DNA of 64,000 nt from Dioscorea cayenensis subsp. rotundata (Eukaryota > Streptophyta > Magnoliopsida > Dioscoreales > Dioscoreaceae): assembly GCF_009730915.1 (NCBI RefSeq), contig NC_052489.1:30683916-30747915 (forward strand), written 5' to 3'. The translations under genes were made by a program, and so were the position numbers. Shown here piece by piece: positions 23,694 through 36,599 of this stretch. Within the stretch, counting starts at the first letter, position 1; each line of letters starts with the position of its first letter. The notes under the pieces were generated by a model that was not told the origin of the DNA, did no database searches, and saw only the letters and a list, made by a program, of their open reading frames with translations.

Positions 23694-26600
23694 ATTAGTA
23701 AAAATTAAATCAAATAAGAAATTGTATTGACAAAGTGGTAGCACCTTCACCACTGATAAATAAGAATCTGTAAGGCCTGTGTACTTTCCAACCATTGCAA
23801 TTTTAACCTGCAGAAACAGCAAAGTTCAATTACATGCACTTAGCACTTACAAAATAATATCATCGTATAACATCTGGAGAGTTGATTATACTGACAGTTC
23901 CCATTAAGTTATCATATAACTCTGCCATCTTTGTCCAGCCAACTAAATCTGGTGGAGTAGCAATGCTGGAAAAAAGATATTCTGTACTTAGTTATCCAAA
24001 TTAAATTCAAACATTGTCAATTCTGATTAGCAGATCAAAGCATAAATCTTACCTGGCACAATTTAGTTGTTTCAATATAGCCTCATGAGCATTTTGATTC
24101 TGAGGAAAGTTTAACATAAAGCAATTAATATTGGCCCTTAGTGTAAAACATAGAACTAGTACCAGGTCGAGCTGGTACGTGAGTGAACAAATATACATAG
24201 AAAACTCACACGGAGCAGTAGTGGAATATGCCAAAGGTTAGGAACATCATGGATATTAAGAATATTTTCAACCTGTTAGAAAGATATCCAAATGAGATAG
24301 TACATTTTAATTAAGAGTTTGTCAAGCAGTTGTACCCACAAATACATACTGGTACATGGCAAAATTGTGAAAGCTTCTCCTTCGTGCTTGTTCCTAGTGG
24401 CTGAGAATCAAGGAAAAGTCATCTTTATTAGAGTCCACCAAGATGTCTAAGGCTTAAAAGATAAAGAAACAGCTCCAAAGCTGTTAAAGCAAGAATGATT
24501 ATATCATAAATAATCAATACACATGAAAACACTGATGCACACAAGTTCATGACAAAAGCTAGATGAGATAAGAAGAAATACCTGTGCAGATCGGCACGTC
24601 AACAGATTAGGAGTCAAACCAAGAGCCCGTAACTCTCGAACACTATGTTGTGTGGGCTTTGTTTTCTAGAAAAATCAAATATATACGAAATACCATTTGC
24701 TTAATTACAAAAACAAAACAAGTACCGATCATGCACAAATGATTCTAATAGAATAATCACAACGAAATTTAAGGAAGGAAAAAAAAAAGAAAAAAGAAAA
24801 ATGGTATTCTCTCTACTATTTGATGACCATAACGAGCTGTGAACAAATAAAAGTAGTGGGAAGGAAAACTCACTTGCTCTCCAACAACCCCAAGCACTGG
24901 TACAAGGCTCACATGAATCAGGCAAAAATTGTCTTTACCTGCAATGTGTGAAATTTAAATTAGTCAAGACTGCAAAATATGCTACTACAAGCATGAACCA
25001 CATACATACCACTGATACAGTTGTGCTGTAACCCACGGTTGTTTGTATGGCAGGAATAAAACCCAACACAAGTTACATTAAAACCGTTTGAACCACTTAA
25101 CTATTGTGTTTCACCTATATTCATTCATACCTATGGAAATCCAATTTTAGAAATGCCCAACCATTTCATTTGCCAAGTTTCTATTCAAAGTAAACCAAAT
25201 TTACACTGAAAATGAAATTTGACCCCAACCTAACTCTAACATTGCCTTCTCTAGTTATTTTGTTTACTGAAATGACCTTTCCTTTGCTTTCCTAAATTGG
25301 AACATCATCTTCGTTACACTAAACCATCCTTTAAAATTTCTTTGGACACCACACTTTTTGGCCCAGGTTTCACTCACCAAAAGTTCATATAACCAAAATA
25401 AAAGCAGGGTAAATACCAGTAAAATAAAAATGTTTCATATGCACCTCATGTAACCCCCTAGCTTTCTCTCATTATATAAATAACCCATCTTCAAACTCAA
25501 AGACTCTAAATGAATAGCCAATGTGATTGTCTCAGACTGATGTCAATGTGATAAAAACTGGGGCTGAGTTCTGGATCAATACACCCCCAGCACGAAATAA
25601 TGGCAATGACAACAGGTGGCAACTGTGTTATCATGCGAGTTCTTTTGTGCACATTACATAATGGGTCTTCAAGAAGTAGTGAGATGTGGCATTGTGTTAA
25701 TTCCAATAGTATAAGTCATGCAAATAAAAATCAAGGGGCACAGACAAAATTCTACAAAGGCTGTCTTACCAACAGAAAATGACAACTGGCGCAAAGCTTC
25801 AATAAATGGCATAGACTCAATGTCACCTAAGACACAAATGAAGCAGTATCACCTGTGAGTGTATATATGTTATCGTTCAATATGTTTATGCTATATTTGC
25901 AGTTCCCACTAGTAGAACATAAATTGTGATCTTACCTACAGTACCACCCAACTCTATCACACAAACATCAGCTGGGCCATCATTTCCATCTACAGGAATA
26001 GAAGATACTGAGCCAATCCAGTCCTTAATGGCATCTGTAATGTGTGGAACAACCTGAACCATGATTGTTAGCAAGCAAATTTCAAAATCATCAACTCCAT
26101 TTCTGGAAATAATTTCAATAATCATGGTCTCCGGCAACTACCTGAACAGTTTTTCCAAGATAATCACCCCTCCTTTCTTTGTCAATGACGGACTGAACCA
26201 GAATTAAATGCATTCATTACAATGGGACACAAAGGCAAGCATTAACATGACTAGAACTCTCCTTGTGGAAAGAAATTTACCTGATAAATCTTTCCTGTTG
26301 TGATATTGTTATCTCTAGTTAGTGTGACATCCAAAAATCGCTCATAGTTTCCCAGATCCAAGTCTACCTATAGATACAATAAAAGAATGAAAAGCACTCA
26401 TAAATGTAATTGTCATCATTAAAAAATGGCATAGGAAATATCCACCTCTAGATAGCAAGGGAATGAGCAAAAAGAAGAGTAAAAAGATATAGACTCTGAT
26501 TTAAGATATGCAAGGTAAGAAGGCACCATATAACATTCTGACATGCCCATTATAGCAAGTGTTTAATGAAAAAACAAGTTTAAACAGAGTAAAACATCAC

Positions 26601-27290
26601 ACTGATCAGGTTTAAATCAAGTAAATGGCACCAAAGCTGTGGTTGAGCCAGAAATTTTCCTTGTAGAACTAGTGCTTTCTATCATTCTCTATGTTTCCAT
26701 TTGCTAGTTTGAATTACTAATTCAAATCAAATGTTAAGGATAATTCTAGATTCCCTAGACATTGACCCATCCAGAAAAACGATGATTCCTAAGCATGGAC
26801 ACCGCATCAAAAGACTCCCTTTCAATTATCTAATAAGGAAATTTTATAAGGACTGACTTTGTCATAACTATCCTTTAGGGTAAGGTAGCACATTATAAAT
26901 TAAAATATGTCTTGCATAAAACAAGATAATGCTGAACAGAACTAAGCCTGCCATTAGGATACATACAATAAACCAGAAACATAAAACAAACTCCATCTAC
27001 AGATATGTGCGCGTGTTAATTCCAACAGTGACAAGTATACTGGATCATCAGAAAAACAAGTCAAGAAGAAAAACCTCGCCACCATCATCAAGAACAAAAA
27101 CCTCCCCATGTTCAAAAGGTGACATGGTCCCTGCATCTGTGTTCAAGTATGGGTCTGCAGTCAAAAATTGGGAACATCTGAATTAGTGACTTTATAATCT
27201 CCAGCTTCCAGAAATCAAAATGACTGATGGCATGCGAGTGAGAAGTTGTGAAAGTATCAAGCACCTTTACCATCAAGATAAATACACACA

Positions 27291-27322
<32 letters not shown>

Positions 27323-28425
27323 TTAGCTTTGGGAGAATGCTCCAAGCATAACAACAAACAGGTTTACACCAAAATAGCTTCAAATTCTAACTTCTTTGAC
27401 AAAGAAACAAAATTAAAGAAAAAATGAACCTCATGTCCCCTACAGATAACATGTCACATAGACAAACAATGATACATCTATAAAGGAGAAAAAAACCAAA
27501 AAGAAAGCTTTCTCATTATAACCCATTCTCAATAAAAGGTCTACACAGAGAGATGGGAATTTCGGGCCAAAAAAGGAAAGAAAAAACTCAAAAAAGCGAA
27601 GAGATTTAACCATGAATCAAGTAAAGGATGCAGAATAGTGCAAAATAAAAAACAATAGGGCCCTTTTTTATTAATTCAAGCCCAAAAAATGGAAAAGCTC
27701 CAGGAGAAGAACGAAAGCCCTGCATTTCCAAACGCTTTGACCATAAAAAAGAAACGTACAAAAAGAAAACGTATTTGAAGCGTCCCAATAAAATCACAAA
27801 ATAAAACCCAAAACCCTTGACATCATACTACACGCGCTTTTAGCAAAAGAAACAATAATAATAAATAATAGGAAAAAATGACATTTTAATTTCTCGAGGA
27901 AGCTCAATGCTGCCAAAGAAGCAAGAACAGGAGACTTAAACTCAACCCAAAAAAAAAGAAAAATCAGAAAGGAAACTAATCCAAGAAAGCAACAGATAGA
28001 CAAAGGAAGGGAAACAAAAAAGTAAACTATTATATTCCTCATAGAAGGTTTCGCCAAAATAAATAAATAAATACATAATAAAAAGATGAGACCTTTCATC
28101 ATCCAAGGAGGATAATCATTCTAAAATCAAGAACAACCGACTAAAAATCATCAGAAAAAAAAAAACAAAGAAAGAAAGATCATTCACCCACATAAGAAGA
28201 ACAATGGATAATAAAATCACTAATAATTAACAAAAAAGCAATCACAAAAACGATCAGAAACAAAACCAAGAACAAAAAGCTACCTATTTTGATGGAGGTG
28301 ACACGAAGGCCACAGGCCTTGAGAACGACGCCGATGCTGCTCGCCGTGACTCCCTTTCCAAGCCCGCTCACAACTCCGCCAGTGACGACCACGTACTTCA
28401 TCGGCCTCCCCATCGCCCTCTCCAT
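21149..28425 (-). CDS. CTP synthase (573 aa, 22 exons)
   Basis: Converts UTP to CTP with ATP and glutamine, the last step of cytosolic pyrimidine nucleotide synthesis. Exon 1 is 28284-28425 and the last is 21149-21225. Between them are 27075-27154, 26281-26367, 26142-26192, 25936-26053, 25770-25826, 24874-24938, 24582-24665, 24350-24400, 24210-24272, 24053-24099, 23896-23965, 23745-23807, 23027-23116, 22906-22944, 22605-22754, 22408-22485, 22247-22332, 22110-22158, 21665-21745 and 21490-21583. These total 1722 nt with consistent phases. The synthetase domain opens with the P-loop [16 protein letters not shown]. The glutamine amidotransferase domain has the nucleophile Cys in LGICLGMQ (about 406) and His-Glu in VQFHPEF. 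The first ATG (28425) adds MERAMGRP before MKYVVV; the internal ATG (28401) matches the usual plant start and may be the true one. Confidence 0.97.
23657..23690. repeat. TA microsatellite in CTP synthase intron
   Basis: A perfect TA run of about 34 bp just downstream of the [11 protein letters not shown] exon on the minus strand. A compound CA/GA repeat lies in intron 1 at 27284-27322. Confidence 0.9.
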
Positions 28426-28501
28426 CTCACCTCACCGGAGCGGGAGCCGCAATGCAACCGCTCCAAAACCCTTCTTCAATCGCTTGAAAATAAGAAAATG
28501 A

Positions 28502-29059
28502 AAAGCAATATATTAAAAGAAAATAGAACTCGATGCTCCGCGTGACATCATCTCAACCGTTCATTTATATATCATCATGTTTTTTTTTCTACAAATAGGA
28601 GTTAAAAAATCTTAGAATTTTACTTTTTTTTTTTAATCAAGAATATATATTTTTTTAATTATGTGACTGAGATTTAGATAAGAACAAGAAATAAATACAT
28701 ATAATAAATATTTTAGATTTTTCTTTGACAAAAATAAGTTTGACAAAATGATTGAAGTCAATAAAGAGAAAGGCACTTACTTAGCCTTCTTATAATGAGC
28801 CCCCTTTGACAAAAAAAAATGGTAAAAAAAAGTTTAAAATGAGTGGGACCAAAAATGAAACCTCATGAATGACACAAGCTTATCCATTCTGTTTATATGT
28901 TTATTTATATAGAGTTTATGCAAAGTCAACAAGAGTAGCATATGTTGGATTTATGGTGTTTACTGCAAACTGAATTAATACAATGCTTGCAATTTATCAT
29001 AAATATTGATGGTATTAGTACAACAAAATTGCTCGATCGAGAAGATTTATATCTGTTGA
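28502..29059. other. Spacer between CTP synthase and PUR5
   Basis: About 560 bp holding the CTP synthase promoter and the 3' end of PUR5, both read on the minus strand. It is AT-rich with several T runs. I see no gene and no clear TATA box. Confidence 0.5.
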
Positions 29060-31894
29060 TCAAACAAACTTCACACCTTCACCGGGTCCGACTTCACCGA
29101 TGAGATAAGCTGAATGATGTTCGGAGAGTATTCTTTTGGATGCCTCATTTGTGACGACGAGAACCATTCCGATGCCCATGTTGAAAGTTCGCCTCATCTC
29201 AGCATCCTCAATTCCTCCAGCCTGCAGAAATCGAATTTGTTAGCTTATTATTGTTTGAAAAAGCTTTTGCTGCCAGTGTTCTTGTTTTGGCATTTTGGAA
29301 TGTTCTGGCATTTGTTGTATATCATTTCTGTCAACAAAGATCTTAGGACTGGTTGTAATGCTTGCAATGGCACAATGGATTGCTATATGCATGTTTGATA
29401 ATAACAAATTGCAATTTGTAACGGAACTGTCAACAGAGCATTGATTTACAAAAATGATATACGACAGAGCAGAATATAATTCGGCCAGGGTATTAGAATT
29501 TCTTCGCAGGCATAGTATGAAAACGAAAAATATATCATAAGAAAATCAATCATAACTGGCTTGTTACCTCTTGTATCCATTTGAATACAGCTGGGGCATC
29601 CCAAGAATTACTGAAGATCTTAGCCCCAAGACCAGAAGGAAAAACTCTTGGTATATTATCAGTAAAACCACCGCCAGTTATGTGGGCTATTCCTTTCACC
29701 CCTCCTTTGCTTATGATGTCGAGTACCTTCATGTAATTTAAGTTTCAGGAAATGATGAACTTGTAATAAGGAATAAAACAAGGTAAAGATACTGTTCAAA
29801 TACTTGCCTGTTTAACATAGATAACTGTCGGTGCCATTAGTGCTTCTCCTAATGTTATTGGCTTCCCATTATTTCCAGGAAGCTGATCTTTCAAAGAGAG
29901 ACCACTATAAGACAGGACCCTGGTTCAAAAAATATATGGTAATTATATGAGGATTACATGATAATTCACAGAAAAACGCGAATGAGTGTCATATACTTCA
30001 AAGAATATGAAATTAAAATATCAATGTTGCTCTTGCATGCTCATTTTTATGTACCAGGCTGCATGATTAACATCAAAAATAGGCAAAAGGTGATAATGTA
30101 CCTCCTCACAAGAGAAAACCCATTGGAATGGACACCACTGGATGGAAGGCCAATGAGAACGTCCCCAACCTCAATGTTCTTCCCATCAATGACTGCATCC
30201 TTTTTGACAATGCCAACAGCAAAACCACTGAGATCATACTCTCCATTGGGGTAGAAGCCTGGCATCTCAGCAGTCTACAAACCATGAAAAACATCAGCAT
30301 ATGCTGTCCATATTTTAAAAAAAGAGTTGATTGTGAAAGAAAACGAGAGTAAAATTTGTGTGAATGTACAATCACAAAGATTTGCATAGAAGCGAACACA
30401 GTCATGCTTATTCCTTCAAAGACATTAATTCACCTTTAAAATTAAATTTTAATATTTTGCAAAACAAACAAACAAACAAACAAAAAGGAAAAGAAAGAAA
30501 AAAGAGAATCATTACCTCACCACCTAAAAGAATACAATCAGACTGTTGGCATCCATCCACAATTCCTTTTATCACCTACACAGTCACAAGGAAATCAAGC
30601 TAGATTGCCAAGCATGATAATCACATAGCCATGCACCTCAAATAAGGAATGGATAAATACAACAAGATGGACAGTCATTGTTAATGAAGAAGAAAGAAAA
30701 CCAGATTATACCTTTTCAGCAAGGTCAACATCCAAATGGCCAGTGGCAAAATAATCAAGGAAGAACAATGGCTTTGCTCCAGAGGTAACAATGTCATTCA
30801 CACTCATGGCCACCTTACAAGAAACATGTCTATTCAGTAAGTTATAGAATCTAGCTTAAGTGGCAAGGTACATGTTTTACCAAATCAATGCCAATGGTAT
30901 CATGGATTTCACTTTCAAATGCAAGTTTGAGTTTAGTCCCCACACCATCAGTGCCAGCCACAAGGTATGAATCTCCTGTTGAAAGGTCAATTGAGTTTAG
31001 ATGAATTTCCAGTCAGTTATATAACTATAAGTCAAACATATCTTTTAAAAAGACTGTGAAGAAAGTTCACTAATTGAGTAAACAAACAGTACATATAATC
31101 AAATTACACAACATAAATCCACACCAACCCTTGAAATCGCTACAAAAATGAAAGCTTGGGAGTTCAATGAACAATTTCACGATTGTTTTTGAGATTATAT
31201 CAGGCAAGCATCTTTAAAACACAATTAACTAATATGAACCATTGAATTCATTGATATAAGCGAACCAGAGACAGGCACAAAGCGAGTAAAGAACATATCA
31301 TTATAAATAGTCAAAATTTAAAAAAAAATGATTTTGATCCATAAAAAGAGGGATACATAGAAAGAACAAATCAATACTAGCCTTTGAAATCTCAAAAAAA
31401 AAAAAAAAGTGAATCTTATATCATGATTGATCTTGGGATTGTACCAAGCTAGCATTTCCCGAAAACAAGCAACTAATAAGAACCATTGAATTCATTGATG
31501 CAAGCAAATCAGAGACAGATATGAAGCGCTCATAGTAAAAAATAAAAGTAAACAAATTAAAGATTTAGACTATACCCAGAGGGAAGAGCCCTCCAAAGCC
31601 ACCAATCCCCGGCGCCATCTTCGCAATCCTCCGAACAAGCTCCGAGCCGGCATCGATATCAACCCCAGCATCCTTGTAAGTCAACTTCTGCACCTCCTCC
31701 CCGCCCTTAGAGCACTCGACGGCAATCTTCCTCTTCTTCTCCGCAGCCACAACCGAAGGCAAACACAAAGATCGCTGCGGCAATCGAATCAGACCAGAAG
31801 GTCCGGAGAAAACGGCGTTCTGGTAACGCCCTTTGGCCGGGCCACCGCCGATGAGCTTCGCCGCCGCCGTACCCGACCCAAAGCGCGCGCTCAT
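29060..31894 (-). CDS. PUR5: Phosphoribosylformylglycinamidine cyclo-ligase (AIR synthetase), plastid-targeted (393 aa)
   Basis: Closes the imidazole ring (FGAM to AIR) in de novo purine synthesis, which in plants runs mainly in plastids. Eight exons: 31576-31894, 30881-30975, 30712-30813, 30516-30575, 30102-30274, 29808-29919, 29568-29726 and 29060-29221 (1182 nt). The N-terminal 60-70 residues are rich in Ser, Ala, Arg and Gly with few acidic residues, as in a transit peptide. The enzyme follows from [13 protein letters not shown]. Conserved blocks are [26 protein letters not shown] and [15 protein letters not shown]. Start: the only ATG consistent with a transit peptide ([13 protein letters not shown]); upstream in-frame sequence has no ATG. 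Intron 6 begins GCAAGT instead of GT. It lies directly upstream of CTP synthase on the same strand. Confidence 0.97.
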
Positions 31895-32029
31895 GGTGAA
31901 TGGAGGTGCTCGGGTTCTGGGTTTTGCCGTTTTGGGAAAGGGCACCAAAGCTTTTACAGAAACCTGCCTCGAGATCGGATTTCTTTAAAACCTATTTACG
32001 AGGCCTAATGGATGGTGGATACGAAGCTC

Positions 32030-32155
32030 ATCTGAATTATTGAAAATAAATATAAACATTTTTTTTTAGCAATTGTGCAGTTAATTTGATACCTTATAAA
32101 TGCAATTTCCTGATGATTTTTAGTTTTCATTTGCAATTGTTTACATAGAGTGAAA

Positions 32156-32191
<36 letters not shown>

Positions 32192-32887
32192 CTAAAAATT
32201 TATGTGCAAAATTAATAAATAATTTTTTTATGTATTTATTTATTTATTCTTATAATGTGGCAAGCTAGGTATACATTCATCCATTACATCCATATAAATC
32301 AAATGTTATAAGAGGCATAATAAAATAAATAAAATTTTCAATTGTTATCATTTACAATAATAATTAAGCCTATTTTAAAAAAAATTAAAAAAATGGATAA
32401 ACCATATTCATTAAAAAGCACTTGAAACAAAATATCCATTAAAAATGAAGATTGATAGAAAAACAACACTAAATAACATAAAAGAAAAAAAATACAAAAA
32501 CAATATAAAACTACTTACTCCCACCGCCTCGAGATATGGAAAGATAAATCAAATGTTTTCGTCTATTATAAAAATTATGTATAATTTAAGAGGCAAAATA
32601 AAATAAATAAAATTTTCAATCTTTATAATTTACAATAATTATTAAGTCCTTTTTTAATCATTTATTATTTTTTTTATTTTACAAATATATATATACAAAT
32701 GAATATGTGTGATAATATAAAATAATAAAAATAAAAGTCCAATGAAATAAGGACATGTCATCTTCAAAAAAAAAAATGCTGTTTGATGTTTGGAACCTTG
32801 AATCTAACTTGAGAATTTGAATCTAACTCCCTCTCCTACAAAAAAAAGTAGCCGTTGAGTGCCCGTTGTCTCCATGTTCATGTCCTC

Positions 32888-32927
<40 letters not shown>

Positions 32928-33000
32928 TATTTAGTACGTAAATTCGATAAAAATTAAATGACCTCACTTGTCTCGTGTTCCATCTCTATGTCATTAATGG
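32030..33000. other. AT-rich divergent spacer
   Basis: Lies between PUR5 (-) and the TRM-like gene (+). Contains TA microsatellites at about 32158-32189 and 32892-32924. A GGATAAACCATATTCATTAAAA segment near 32390 belongs to the retroposon-tail family seen at 46200 and 52312. No gene seen. Confidence 0.6.
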
Positions 33001-33099
33001 TAGTGTCCCTCTCTTCTCTTTCTCTTTTTCTTTCACTAAAGCTACTCTTCTTCTAGAACTTCCACTCAAGACCCATTTCCTGCATTGAAGGAAGCTGTG

Positions 33100-33440
33100 A
33101 CCTTTGATTTAGTGTACAAATGTGAGCTTTCTAGTTGATATTGAGTTTGCTTTTCTATTCCTTGTAAAAGTTGTGAATTTTGAGAATTAATGTTTGTTTT
33201 CTTTTGCAAATGATAGAGAAGTACTTCACTACTGATGCTGGTTTTGCTCTGCATTGCTGCCAAAGTTGTGAGCTTTCTGTTGATCTTGTGTAAAGTTTTG
33301 TGCTTTTTGTAGGACTTGTGTTTTTTTTTTATATTCTTGTTGAAGAACTTTCACTTGAGTTTGTTTTAGTCTGTGGATTTTTTCTTCTTTTTTGGGTGGA
33401 GAAGTTGTGAGCTCTCTTTGAGATTGAATCTGTTCTGGTG
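33100..33440 (+). repeat. Imperfect dispersed repeats in 5' leader of TRM-like gene
   Basis: Variants of GTTGTGAGCTTTCTGTTGAT occur at about 33122, 33264 and 33402, with weaker ones at 33171 and 33295. The spacing is irregular. The opposite strand reads as a Gln/Lys-rich open frame, which I take to be a by-product of this low-complexity repeat. Confidence 0.45.
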
Positions 33441-33704
33441 TTTGTTCTGCATTGCTTGCAAAAGGGAATTGAAGTGTTTTATGCTTGGATTTCATGATCA
33501 AGGTGTCATTTTTCTTGTCCAAAGGAGTGTTTATTGGAAGTAATTGCTTGCTTTGCTACATGAATTCATATTAGACTTGAATCATTTTGCTTCTTTTTGT
33601 ATATGATCTTTGTTTTAACTGTTTTCAAATTGTAGGATTTATCATTGAAGTGATGATGATAGCGTGGATCTGAAAGGCTCTTGATCTCAAAGAAAAACAA
33701 AGAA

Positions 33705-36348
33705 ATGGGGGCAGAGAAAGGCAGTAAGAGAAGTGGTGGTTTCTTTCACTTGTTTGACAGAAATCGAAAATCTCGAAAGAAACTCTTCGCCAATGAGAAT
33801 ATTTCTCCTGGTTAGTCTATAAAATCTTCATAATCTCTGCATCAAACTTGTGAACTTCTAGAAAATCCAATCTTTAATTTACTTCAGCTCACACTATAAT
33901 TTTCCTGAGCAGAAGGAACAAAGCAAGTGAATCGCATTCATGACAATCAACAAAACACAAGGCTTAATTTGGTGAGAGTTTACAGATTTGATTACCATGT
34001 GTTCATGTCCTCATCTTGAAATTCAATTCATTTGGCCTTGTTGGTTAACAACTTATTTTATTTGCTAGATTGACGACGAAGATATTGTCAGACTATCAAC
34101 TGTCATAGGAGGTAGCAGTTATAGTTCTGCTTCTTCAGTGACGGATGATGGAGTTAATGGAATTAGAGCTCCGGGACTAGTGGCAAGACTAATGGGATTG
34201 GATCCTTTGCCAACATCAAGTGTTTCTGAATCCTTTTTTATGCCTTTATTTGATAAACGGCAATTTCAAGATAAACTTTGCAATAAAAGAAGCCATGTGT
34301 CGTACACGGACGATGAATTCGGCTTTGCAAATCACAGAATTGATAGTAATAAAAAGATGCCAAGCAGCCCAATCGAAAGGTTCCAAAGAGAAATGATGCC
34401 TACAACTTCAAGATTGGCTAGATCACTACCAATCACACAGCACAAGCTGTTATCGCCAATAAAGAAACCCGGGTTTATATCTGCTCCGAGTGCGGCTCAT
34501 ATAATGAAGGCAGCAGCAAAGATCCTTGAACCAAAACTTCAACAAACATTCGGTTCATCTTCAACTTCTCTCAAGGTTTGTGAATCAAGGGAGAGTGTCA
34601 TCACATATCAGAAGGCATCAAAGATTGCAGAATCGTCATCGAAAAGATATATGGAATCAACCGTGGCAAGGACACTGAGAGGGCAACCTTTGAGTAAAAG
34701 TTGGAATGGATCAGAATGGAATGCAAATTCTTCTAGGCCTTCACTTGACTTGGAGAAGAATAATTCAGATAAAACAACTGGTAAAGGAAAATCAATCTCG
34801 CTAGCAATTCAAGCTAAGGTGAATGTTCAGAAAAGGGAGAACTTAGGTGCTTACACTAGGAGTATACCGGCGGAAGAGAATGCGGAATCTAAGATGAACC
34901 AACCATTCCAAAAGCATAAACAGACAAACAAATCTTCGGCAATTCACACTACTGGTGTGCTCAAACAAAATAATCAGAAACAAAACTGTCCAGTAAGTAG
35001 AGAAAAGTCAGCTAAAAAGGCATTGATCTCTAACCAGAAACGAAGAAAGGCAGTTCACACGGAAACTTCCTCCGGCAAGAACAAGACTGTAAATAAGCTT
35101 TCAGTAAACCAGAAAAATTGCCTGAGAAAGGAAGTGTTGGATAACAAAAACTTGTCTCAAAAGAAAAGATTGATTGGTGTCAGTAAGCAAGAAAAACCTG
35201 CTCAAGCCAATGTTCTTATTGACGAGCAATTAAGACAGAAGGAAGATGATGAAGGAAATGGTCCAGATGTTGTTTCTTTTACATTCACTTCTCCTTTGAT
35301 AAAAGACTCAAAGGATTGGAATGCGTTTCACCGCGATACTTTATGTGAAACTTCTCCGGGGCTGAGTGTTGATGCCTTGAGTGTTCTTTTGGAACAAAAA
35401 TTGAGAGAATTAACATCTGACATTGGATCACCACCTGCATTGCAAGAATCCATGGTTGCTTCTTTAGATGATGTGACTTCAATTGATGGTCAGGTGACAG
35501 GTACAGAGGAGAGTTTGACGGTATGCTATGCTCTTCTAAACTTTTTATCAGATATTTCACCTCTATTATTTCATGTCTAGATCATCTAATTGAATCACTA
35601 CAGGAAGTACAAGGGCCACTTAACTTAAAGCTTGAACACAACCACCAACAACCAAGTCCCCTCTCCGTGCTCGAAGTTGAGTTCTCTAATGAAACTTGCA
35701 ATTCACCTGAGAGTTGGGATGGTAATAAGGCTAAAACAGTCCCACTATATATTTTCATATGGTTTGCTCCAATGCTTACTACAATTGATTTTTCTCTTGG
35801 CAGAAAGCAAGATGTGTTCATCCTCAGTTCAAGCTCAAAATGTAGCTGGTTCAAACAACAGTAGCAGAAATCCAACAGCGGCAGAAGAAGAGAAGGAACT
35901 AACAGATTCAGCTTCTTCCAGAGAACATACATCAAAGTTCGACAATTTTGGGTTGTCACTAAATCCTAATCTTCTCAAGAATTTGGAAAGTGAAGATGGA
36001 GGACAGATCACGGATTGTGAAACAAGGCAGAAACTGTTGTCAGATTGTGTGAATGAATGCTTGGAAGTGAAATATAACAAGTACTTCAGGGCAGGATACA
36101 AGAACTGGGCAAAGGGATCAAGTTTGATTGGGAAGGAGATGACTGAGGAGCTTTACAAGGAGATATCAGGGTGGAAGAGCATGGGAGAATGCATGGTTGA
36201 TGAGCTTGTAGACAGAGACATGAGCAACCATCTGGGTAAGTGGACTGACTTTGAAATTGAGGCTTTTGAAGAAGGAATAGATATCCAAAGAGATATTTTA
36301 ACTTCTTTGATAGATGAACTTGTGCATGATCTTGGCAGCAAACGCTAA
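33705..36348 (+). CDS. TRM/LONGIFOLIA-like protein with DUF3741 and DUF4378 (759 aa)
   Basis: Five coding exons: 33705-33810, 33913-33971, 34069-35520, 35604-35721 and 35804-36348 (2280 nt). The N-terminus MGAEKGSKRSGGFFHLFD and the motif APGLVARLMGLDPLP (about residues 90-103) are characteristic of the TON1-recruiting-motif superfamily. The C-terminal 120 residues match DUF4378, with the blocks YFRAGYKNWAKG and EELYKEISGWKSMGECMVDE and a C-terminal DILTSLIDELVHDL. The middle is Ser/Lys/Asn-rich and probably disordered. Members associate with microtubules and influence division plane or cell elongation (family knowledge). The large exon 3 and the small 5' exons are typical. A 5' UTR intron ending near 33636 is possible. 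Convergent with RPA3, with only about 250 bp between stop codons. Confidence 0.9.
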
Positions 36349-36599
36349 ATGCTGCTGTGTTCTTTCTACCTTAATGAAAAATTCTTTTCTTTTTTTTTAT
36401 TACTCAGAGAAACTAAGCCTAATAGAGATGATTGCTAATTGGATAATAGAGATGATTTGAATCCATGAAACGATGATTTACATACAATCCAAAACACACC
36501 ACCAAAGTAGAAAGTAAGGTTGTTGTAATTGTTCTAACAAAGAACATTCAAACATCATATGTTCTCTATACATTGATAATCAAAGGTTGCCTTCACTGA

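Noticed and set aside
21149-31894. CTP synthase and PUR5 as an operon-like unit
   Set aside because: Each has its own leader, introns and spacer; nothing suggests a shared transcript.
33066-33522. Gln/Lys-rich open frames on the minus strand upstream of the TRM-like gene
   Set aside because: They lie antisense to the likely 5' leader, show no family resemblance and follow from the repeated GTTGTGAGCTTT-type motif.
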